Of a stretch of 64,000 bases of DNA, positions 13,501 to 21,100 are shown in pieces; position 1 is the stretch's first letter; each line of letters starts with the position of its first letter. The notes under the pieces were generated by a model. The model searched no databases, was not told the DNA's origin, and saw nothing but the letters and a program-made list of their open reading frames with translations. This DNA is from Microglena sp. YARC (taxonomy: Eukaryota > Chlorophyta > Chlorophyceae > Chlamydomonadales > Chlamydomonadaceae). Both the position numbers and the translations under genes were made by a program. Location: contig CM039465.1 of assembly GCA_022414725.1 (NCBI GenBank), positions 4,712,688 through 4,776,687 on the forward strand. The letters run 5' to 3'.

Positions 13501-14063
13501 TGTAAGGATGCGAGGGATTCCATTATGCATGTCAGATATGAGGAATTCTACCATGGGTCGCTGAATGTGGGGGATTCCAGCATGCATGTCAAGGTGGGCT
13601 GGCTGCTCACCTGAGGATGTGATGTTGCCACTGGAATACGCGCATCTCTTATCTCTAGTACTGCATCCACCATCTTTAGGTGCTCCCGTAGCTGTCTCTC
13701 GGCCCTGGCAATGTGGCCTGGATACCATTGGACCACATGGGTTTGGAATGAGCTGTCATGGGCGTCGAGCAAGTCTCTCCTGGCGGCGTCGATTTCCTCG
13801 TCCATACTAACAGCACGAGCTCTCGTGCGAATGTTGCGTGTACGAGGACAGGCGGCCAGCGAGGTGCTAAGGGGTGCGCTGCAAGTGGATTGGGAGATAG
13901 CGGTTGTGCCCGGTGTGGCTAAGCTTTTGCCCAGGGTTCGCACAAGCGCATGTGGAGATGGAGCATTAGGCTGGATACGCGTAGAGCCCGTCGACATGCA
14001 ATTGGCGGACGAGCGCGCGAACATTGAGGAGTGCATGCCCAGAGCTGTATGAAGCAGAAGCAA
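4595..14063 (-). CDS. Organellar DAR/YlqF-type circularly permuted GTPase (DAR GTPase 3-like)
   Basis: Five exons join in phase: 14063-13611, 10962-10713, 9257-9088, 6913-6671, 4750-4595; total 1272 nt, 423 aa. The N-terminus (about 95 residues) is rich in Ser/Thr/Ala/Arg and lacks acidic residues, as in chloroplast or mitochondrial transit peptides. Then come the family signature WYPGHIARAERQL and DARIP, followed by G motifs in permuted order: G4 NRVD, G5-like TDGKKG, G1 GFPNIGKS, G2-region PGVTR, G3 DAPG. The C-terminal part has LAICNDIGQAAY and the closing DYRTGALGPFSLELP block, then about 35 extra charged/Ala-rich residues. YlqF/MTG1/DAR proteins act in assembly of the large ribosomal subunit, here inferred for an organelle. 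Start: the Met at 14063; the Met at 14036 is an alternative. It is divergent from the aminopeptidase gene. Introns are 1.5-2.6 kb and full of exon-edge repeats. Confidence 0.9.
4812..5314. repeat. 33-bp tandem array (left part)
   Basis: Units of 33 bp with core ctgcactacaaaccgcattc and aagaattaa; the leftmost units are longer and diverged (gcattataaagctgcattat). Because 33 is a multiple of three, a long open frame results on the minus strand (VVQPLILRMRF periodicity); it is not a gene. The array resumes at 5826 on the far side of an inserted fold-back element. It lies in intron 4 of the DAR GTPase. Confidence 0.85.
5315..5823. mobile_element. Fold-back (long-TIR) MITE, copy 1
   Basis: The 509-bp element begins TCACGTTTCACAG and ends CTGTGAAACGTGA, flanked on both sides by TA. 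The two arms are complementary over about 230 bp with a short centre around 5540-5590. It interrupts the 33-bp array. A second copy is at 7471-7969. TA flanks would fit a Tc1/mariner-like transposase. No transposase frame is present; the short open frames on both strands are mirror translations of the same arms. Confidence 0.8.
5826..5960. repeat. 33-bp tandem array (right part)
   Basis: Continuation of the 4812-5314 array (agcactacaaaccgcattct, aagaattac) after the fold-back insertion, with more diverged units toward the right. Confidence 0.75.
6315..6660 (-). repeat. Four tandem copies of the 3' edge of DAR GTPase exon 4 with its donor
   Basis: On the minus strand, segments like gctgcacaaagaatcttgaag followed by GTG(A/T)GTTTGGG recur at about 6325, 6392, 6455 and 6520, besides the true exon end at 6671. 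The last also includes part of the upstream coding segment (DYIQAVGDRMFLGQRE). All encode versions of GQREKAAQRILK followed by a donor-like site. Confidence 0.8.
6914..7330 (-). repeat. Copies of the acceptor and 5' edge of DAR GTPase exon 4, with GT-rich spacers
   Basis: Two extra copies (about 7010-7085 and 7235-7315) of the acceptor aactccag plus the start of exon 4. The copy near 7300 still reads TSATRLTVCNDVGQAEYMDSL-like codons; the one near 7070 is more decayed (TSTTRLAKCNDIA). The spacers are G/GT-rich simple sequence, including a long G run near 6985. Confidence 0.8.
7471..7969. mobile_element. Fold-back (long-TIR) MITE, copy 2
   Basis: 499 bp, very similar to 5315-5823: same termini (TCACGTTTCAC / GTGAAACGTGA), TA on both flanks, arms of about 230 bp, same centre sequence. 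It lies in intron 3 of the DAR GTPase, while copy 1 lies in intron 4. Confidence 0.8.
7990..9020 (-). repeat. About eleven tandem copies of the 3' edge of DAR GTPase exon 3 with its donor
   Basis: The unit, about 95-105 bp, has in forward orientation the core ccactcacttggtctacaa followed by ggctggatggaatgacacc. Read on the minus strand this is GVIPASFVDQ followed by the donor GTGAGTGG. Copies begin near 7995, 8098, 8185, 8289, 8381, 8483, 8586, 8681, 8782, 8887 and 8977; the true exon end is at 9088. Confidence 0.85.
9290..9660. repeat. Degenerate tttgaactgttttaaac repeat
   Basis: Short diverged units of about 15-20 bp (aactgttttaaactgttt and variants) next to the acceptor of DAR GTPase exon 3. 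Confidence 0.75.
9867..9902. other. Head-to-head interstitial telomere-type repeats
   Basis: The sequence reads about two units of TTTAGGG and then the inverted CCCTAAA, meeting at a ggtttaaacc centre. This is the plant/green-alga telomere motif in inverted arrangement, inside an intron and abutting a MITE-like element at 9904. Confidence 0.65.
9904..10063. mobile_element. AT-palindrome dispersed element
   Basis: Contains repeated atcatatgat palindromes and shares its order of blocks (tatcatatgatgttga, then gccaagtcagactgctggc-like) with 56968-57118. Non-coding, probably a small non-autonomous element. Confidence 0.5.
10195..10640 (-). repeat. Copies of the 3' edge of DAR GTPase exon 2 with its donor
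   Basis: Three further copies (about 10199-10305, 10345-10465, 10540-10645) of the end of exon 2, plus a short fragment at 9815-9845. Each keeps gcttaccaatcacacatgcc, the donor GTAAGC and the last codons (RGLKPRAVRACVIG), and extends about 90 bp into the exon before diverging. The true exon is at 10713-10962. Confidence 0.85.
11035..12262 (-). repeat. Seven extra copies of the acceptor and start of DAR GTPase exon 2
   Basis: Units with agcttgtgcttgcaccactc (VPEWCKHKLVL on the minus strand) and a ctag acceptor occur near 11045, 11337, 11448, 11573, 11760, 11893 and 12205, besides the genuine one at 10962. The spacers are ggtgagggtgg and gggttgggtt minisatellite tracts of variable length. Confidence 0.85.
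12633..12797. mobile_element. MITE-like family B copy (right arm short)
   Basis: The left arm (ttttcagcgaccagcagcag..., 12640-12690) and the centre (cattccagtactgttaaaat) match the element at 20360-20575; the right arm is limited to ggctggctaagggag. Confidence 0.5.
12800..13605. repeat. Minisatellite at the 5' end of DAR GTPase intron 1
   Basis: Units of about 30-100 bp built from ccagcatgcatgtaaggatg and gtgagggattccaccatg. They resemble the intron sequence immediately after the exon 1 donor (13580-13605), so they seem to be amplified from it. The long His/Pro/Ser-rich minus-strand frame over them is a repeat product. Confidence 0.8.
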
Positions 14064-14786
14064 ATGCAGCTAGAGCAGCAAACTGGACGACTTGGAGAGA
14101 AAAACGACCCCCCTTGTCTCAGAAGGAATGAAGAATGAATGAATGAAATACAAGCAGAAGGGAAGGAAGGAAAAGGGAAGGGGGGATGAAATGAAGACAA
14201 GTATATCCCTCTGGCTGTTCGCAAATTTAAAGGCAACTAGAGTACTACAACGCTGGGAAGTTGGCGACCTGGATTTGTCTGAGGTCAGGACAGGATATCA
14301 CCAAGAACTTAACTCTCCTCCTGACCAAGACGACAGCAGCTTGCGTGGGTGCGTCACTTCTCGAAGAAACTGATTTGGCTTGGCTTCGATGTTGGGCGCG
14401 CACCCGACCCGCGCCCGCGTCACGCACAGTCGCGCACAGTCTGACCCTGTTTGACCCCTCTCGTTCCCTCTGGTCTGATCCAGCGGTCTGGTCGGGTCTG
14501 ATCAGCCTACACCCACCTGCACCTGATCAGCTGGGCATGTGATGGATGACGTGTTCGGCTGACGTCCTCGACGGAGCTCAGTTGACGACAGCTTCGAGGG
14601 CCAACAATTTAGCCACGCCACCTGCCGTCCTTCCATTAGGCCTTTCTCTCTTTCCTTTCTCGAGTTCCAAAATCTGCCCGACGCACCGTCCTCGCACCCT
14701 TAACCTGCTCTGCTAGAAATACGGATTTCAGATCTACCAAAAGTTTTCTCCTCACACGTACTTGACCTAAAATAATCGCGGAGCTC
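14064..14786. promoter_or_regulatory. Bidirectional promoter region, DAR GTPase / aminopeptidase
   Basis: The 723 bp between the divergent start codons must hold both 5' UTRs and promoters. It has no long tandem array, unlike the introns, but I see no clear TATA box. A pyrimidine-rich stretch with tttctctctttcctttctcg near 14641-14665 precedes the aminopeptidase start. Confidence 0.5.
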
Positions 14787-16594
14787 ATGAATCCCTCACA
14801 GGCGGACATCAGTCCCCCCTCAGCTTTCAACTTCGAGCGATGCAAGCGGTGGGAGGATAGCATGGTAGCTGATTGCCCCTCAGCAGTCAAGGTGTACAGA
14901 ATCTTGCAGGTAGGATAATGCAAGAAAAATAAGAAAAATAACAAGTTTTACATGGTTTTTCAGAACATTCTGGGCTACTCACCAGAATATTACAAGAGGC
15001 ATGTAGCTAGATCTGGTACTTAGGCATGTCTTTACACTGTCCGCATCCATGTGATTGCTTTCTGTACTCAGGGGTGTGGTGTAGTGGTGTTCATGCACGG
15101 CAAGAATGTAATCTGTAACAGATGACCGATAGGTACTTCGGTAGATTAGTATGGCTCACCCTTTCAGTAACATATTTCCTGACAAGGGCACTACCCAGCA
15201 GTCTGGGTAGACTTAGCACTGTACAAGATTCCCGGACAAAGGTTAGCATACCCCTGCCGGGTTTGAACCCTCAACCTCAGCAGGAATTATGTTACGGCTC
15301 TTCCTGCCAATGCTACACATGTCAACTCCGTGCACAGGCAGTATGCGACCTGCAGGCTGACAGTTCATGTAATCAAAACAACTGAAGCTGAGATTGTGTT
15401 CTAGTGCTGCCTTGGATCTTGGTTCTGATGATTTGCATTCTGACATGGTGCTCCTGGTGCTCTACTGGGCTTTGAATGTTCCTGCATCTTGTCAAAGTCA
15501 AGGGAAATTATTGAGCATCACAAAGAAGAAAATAAAAAAGTAGAAGTTGGGGGGATTCAGATGCAGCCTACAGTGTGTGCTCATAAGTTCTCCTCCCACC
15601 CTCCCTCTCTCTTCCATCCTCCCTAGCCTCTCAGCCTCGCACACCCAATCCCCACGCCCCAACCCAACCCTCCCTTTCCTCCCCCCTACTCTGGCAAGCA
15701 TGCTTGCACGCATGCTCTCCCCCCCCCCACCACCCACCACCCACCCACACTCACACGTAGAACCACTCTCTCACCCACTTCACTCCTTTCCACTCCCTAT
15801 CAGGGTGAACTTGAGAAGCAGGTTGAAGCTCTGGGTCTGCTAGCCTCGGGCTGGTCAACATCCGCTGGTTTTAAAGCCAAGGGAGGGGAGATCCTCATGG
15901 TACCAGGGCCAGACGGGGCCTTGGAAAAGGTGTTGCTTGGAATGGAGAGCTATGATGACCTCTGGAACTACGCTGCCCTGGCCACCAAACTCCCAGCAGG
16001 TACGTTTGTATATAAATATATTATGTTATATTATGCATATAAATACGGGTGGACATATAAATATGTTATATTATATTATAATGTATCATAGCTAGAGAAC
16101 GGCAACTAATATTAGTGTTTGAAAAACTAATAATAACTAATATTATTAAAGTGCCACAATAACATTAGTTGTTCAAATAAATTCGAGTTTCTGGTGAGAC
16201 AGCTCGTCCGACGAAAATTATGTAATATTATTTATTCACTAATAATATATAACATAGCCGACCCCTAATCATAGCGCAAATAGACACTACTACTTCTCAT
16301 CTCTGATTAGTCTTAGACCCGTTTGCATCTCTTAGTGAGTTTGAAAGAGAGCTTGTCATAGACTGTACGAATGCTGGGTAAGGTGCAGCTAGAGCCCTGG
16401 CCAACAAAATGCCAGCAGGTATGCTTGCATGCGTGGACATGTGTGACCAGTGTCTGTGTCTATGTCTGTGTCTGTCTGTCTGTCTGTGCCTGCGTCTGTC
16501 TGTCTGTGTATGTGTCTGTCACTGTCTGTCTGTCAGTGTCTTTTTCTGTCTGTCTGTCTGTCTGTCTGTCTGTCAGTGTCTTTTTCTGTCTTTT

Positions 16595-16657
<63 letters not shown>

Positions 16658-18146
16658 TTTTGTGCTTGCAACTGCCTCTGTGAGAGTTACAGTGTGACAG
16701 AGTGAAAGAGTAAAAGAGTAACATAAAGACAAAGTAACCAGGTGACAGTACAGCGACGCAGTGGCATTGGCTGTGACTGTGACTTTTGCTGTGGCCATGG
16801 ACGGGTGGGTGCCAGGTTCCACCCAGCAGCATACAAGCCGATTCCACTTTTGTTTCTGTGCGGCGCGCCGCAAATTGAGCTACTCGGTGCGACCCCAATG
16901 TGATGCGCTGACTCTTCCCCCCCTCCCCCCCAAGCGTGGAGCCTGGGGGGGTTGGGGGGGCATTTCTGACCAATTTAGCCGGAACCATGCGTCGCCATGC
17001 AGCGACAGGATGACGACGTGTCGCACAAAAAAAAACAGTGGCCCATGCATTACTTGTAGGGTTGCCAAGTACGATATCATATACATAATTCATATATATA
17101 TATATATATCGCATGGCATATCAATAGTACGTGAATATTGTATACACTATCATATGATATATTCCCCAATTATATTGGGGACCAGTGCAATATGGACATC
17201 TCTAATTACTTGGCTGTTCAGCTGGAGCCTGCATTGCCCTCCAACCTCTTACCCAGCCCTGGAGGCTACCACAGAATGCCCCTCCCAGCCGATATTGCAC
17301 AATGTATCGTACGATATCGTATGATATATCGGCCGATTATCTTGGGGACCAGTACAACATTGACATCCCTACTCATCTTTCCCTCACTCGTAGGAACCTA
17401 TGAACTTGCCGATGAGTCCAGCGTCCCGGGTACCAATGTGTCTGATAGGGCTGCCCTAGGCTTCCTGCTGGGATGCTATGCATTCGAGAGGTGAGCCATG
17501 CTAATGGTTTACTTCCTGCTTTTTCATACCCCCATTACTCACCATACTCAAATCTGCAGCCCCCCCCCCTCCCCCCCCCCCAACACACACACACGCACAC
17601 ACACACACACACACACGCCCCCCACCCCCACCCCCACCCGCCCCCACCCACACCCATCCCCGTACCCACACCCACACCCACACCCACACCCACACCCACA
17701 CCCGCACCCACACCCCACCCACTCACAACTCCACAAGATACACAAGATACTTGAACTACTCCCTCCTACCCCCCCCCCCCCCCCCCCCTGTCCAATCATC
17801 TCCCTCCCCCCAGCCCAATCTGCTCCCTCGTCCCTCCACACACCCCTCCCTCCACCCCCTCCCTCCACCCAGTCCTTCCTTCCCTCCACCCTCTACGCCC
17901 CCCCCTGGTCCAACCTTTCCTCTCTCTCCCCTCCCCTCCCTCTCTCCCCCCCCTCCTTCCCCCAGGCCCTCCTCCCTCTCTCCTCCCCCCCCCTCCCTCC
18001 CGCACCCTCTAACCCCCGTGCCCCCCTTCCTCCCCCCCGCATCCAACCCTTCCTCTTCCTACCTCCTCTCCCTCTCTCCACCCCCTTCTTCCCCCCTGTC
18101 CCTCCCTTTCTCCTTCCAACCCCTCCCTCCCTTCACCCTTTAACCC

Positions 18147-18187
<41 letters not shown>

Positions 18188-21100
18188 CCCCCCTGCCCCC
18201 CCCCCAACCCTTCCTCGCCCTATCTCCCCTCCCTGTCTTCACCCACTCCCTACCCCCAGTCCCTCCCTCCCTCCCTCCCTCCCTCCCTCCACCCTCTAAC
18301 CCGTGCCCCCACCCTCCCCCACCCTCCCCCCGCGTTTAACCCTTCCTCTCCCTACCTCCCCTCCCTGCCCAACCACCATTCTCCTGCTCCCATTTGTTGC
18401 AGGTACAAGTCGCAGGCAAGTGGGAGTGAGAAGCCCAAGAAGGCTGCCCTTGTGTGGCCAAGCAAGGCAGACAGGTACGACTGACTAGTGCTGCCCTACC
18501 TCACTGTACCTCAGGCAAGTACGACTGGCTAGTACCGCCCTACCTCACTGTACCTCAGGCAGGCACAACTGACTAGTACCGCCCTACCTCACTGTGCCTC
18601 AGGCTGGTACAACTGACTACTACCGCCCTACCTCACTGTTCATCAGGCAGGTGGTTAGTAGCCAGGAAGGGGAGCTGCCTAAAAGCTGCTGCTCGTAGCT
18701 GAAAAAAAGCACTGCTTGTTGCGCATGACTATTTGCACTTGAATTGAGGCGCACTACCTGACTGCAGTCAGTCTGTCTGTCTGTTTGTATGTTTGTTACA
18801 GTCCAGGGGTAGGCCAAATAGGCCAAAGGGACTTGCCCAACCGTGATAGGAAGGGGCGAAGGGCTTAAAAAGAAAAAAAACATTGATGAACTGAACCCCG
18901 AACAATCATTTTACAGACGGGGGCAGTCTGCAATAAATAAATGTGACGCCTTGTGACAAGGAGTGAAGTTAAGGGGGCCAGCCTGCTCGCTTGCGCTGGG
19001 GCCAACCACCAATATCAGTCTGCAATCCTCTATCCCCTCTTAACATATTTTCATAGGCTCCTAATGCACTTCTATCCCTGGTAAATCCCTAAGACGTGAG
19101 CCTTATCCCAGAGCACTGAACTCTAAACCCTGAGCACTGAACCCTGACCCCTGAGCACTGAACCCTGAACCCTTAGCACTGAACCCTGAGCATTGAACCC
19201 TGAACCCTGAACACTGAGCACTGAACCCTGAACCCTGAGCACTGAGCACTGAGCACTGAACCCTGAACCCTGAGCACTGAGCACTGAACCCTGAACCATG
19301 AGCACTGAACCCTAAGCCCTGAATCCTGAATACTATATACTGACTGGCATAGGGCAAGTGTCGAGGCTATGGCTTCAGCGTTCTACCTTGCCCGGGACCT
19401 CATCAACACCCCCTGTGAGGACCTTGGTCCTCAGCATATGGTGGCTGAAGCCCAGGCACTAGCCTCGGCCCATGGAGCCAGCGTCATGGTCATCCAGGGT
19501 GAAGAGTTGCTGGAGCAGGTGCGCATGGGAGTGTCCTTTTTTCCTTTTCATTTGTATTTGTTATTACCTTGCCCACGACCTCATCAACACTCCCTACGAG
19601 GACCTTGGACCTCAGCATATGGTGGCTGAAGCCCAGGCACTAGCCTCGGCCCATGGAGCCAGCGTCACGGTCATCCAGGGTGAAGAGCTGCTGGAGCAGG
19701 TGCGCATGGGAGAGTGCTTTTTTTGTTTTTGATGTATGTTGTCATCATGATATGATGATAATGATGATATGATGATGATGACAATGATGATGATGATGAT
19801 GATGATGATGATAATGATGATGATATGATGATGATAATGATGATGATCAAAATGATGATATGATGATGATGATGATGAAGATATGATGATGACAATGATG
19901 ATGATAATGATGGTGAAGATAATCATGATATGATGATGATGATGATGATGATCATAATCATGATATAATGATGGTGATGATCATCATATGATGATCATCA
20001 TAATGATGATGATCATCATAATATGTTGATCTTCATAATGATGAAATGATATGATGATGATGATGATGATGATATAATGATCATCAAAATGATGATATGC
20101 TGATAATGATGATGATAATGATGATATTATGATGATATTGATGAAATTATTATGATGATGATGATAATAATGATGATGATAATGATATTATTATGATGAT
20201 GATGCTGGTTACATTATCCTGTTTCTACTGTAGTAAAGGAATACTGCAAGCACCAGACTTGTACCCTGCCTTACAACACGTTTTCCGCCCAGATGATATT
20301 GGTTTCATCTACAGTCTTCCATCGGCTCTACATTGGCAACTAAGTAACCACCCCATAGCTTTTCTTATCAGCAACGGGCAGCAGCGTCTAGGCAGCTCCC
20401 CTGACTGGCTAGTCGGCCAAACCTGATGCAACCTAATGCACCTTGAAGCTGACACAACAAGCGTTCCTGTACTGTTGAATTTTTGGGGCTTGGCCCTCTC
20501 TTATACTGTTGACATTTTGGGGCTTGGCCCAGTGGCTGGCTCAGGGAACTGCCCAGAAGATGCTGCTCGTAGCTGAAAATAAAACTATGGAGTGGTTTCG
20601 TACTTCGTACCAATGTAGAGCCGTTCGAAGGCTGTAGATGTAACGAACATCATCTGGGTGGAAAACGTGTTGTAAGGCAAGGTACAAGTCTGGTGCTTGT
20701 AGTATTTCTTTCCTGCAGTAGAAACTAAGCCACTCACATGGAGACAAGTCCTATGCAGCGTCGCAAGTGACGCGGAAAATTGGCGTAGTGTGTTGGCAAC
20801 GGAACAACGGAACGAAAGGTGGCAGCGATGGAGCTGACCGAAGCGAGTTAGTTACGCGACCGTTGGATGACGTGTCGGGCTTCAAGTTTTTCGTTTTTCA
20901 GTCGGTACAGACGGGACAATGGGTAAATCATGGGGCTCCCGCTCCCTTGAGGAGGGGACTGATCCGCCAAAAATGGTTGGAAACCCTCCCCTCACTAAAC
21001 CGTGGCGCGAAGTTAACTTTGAGCAGCCCAGAGTTGGCAGTAATGATACATTTACAGTAATGAAACATACATGATACATTTAAGGACATTTAAACAAACA

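Noticed and set aside
12706..13728. 340-codon His/Pro/Ser-rich frame on the minus strand
   Set aside because: Mostly the intron minisatellite; only its right end overlaps real coding sequence of DAR GTPase exon 1 and in a different frame.
17498..18484. 328-codon Pro-rich frame on the plus strand
   Set aside because: Translation of the C-rich intron; it only touches aminopeptidase exon 4 at its end.
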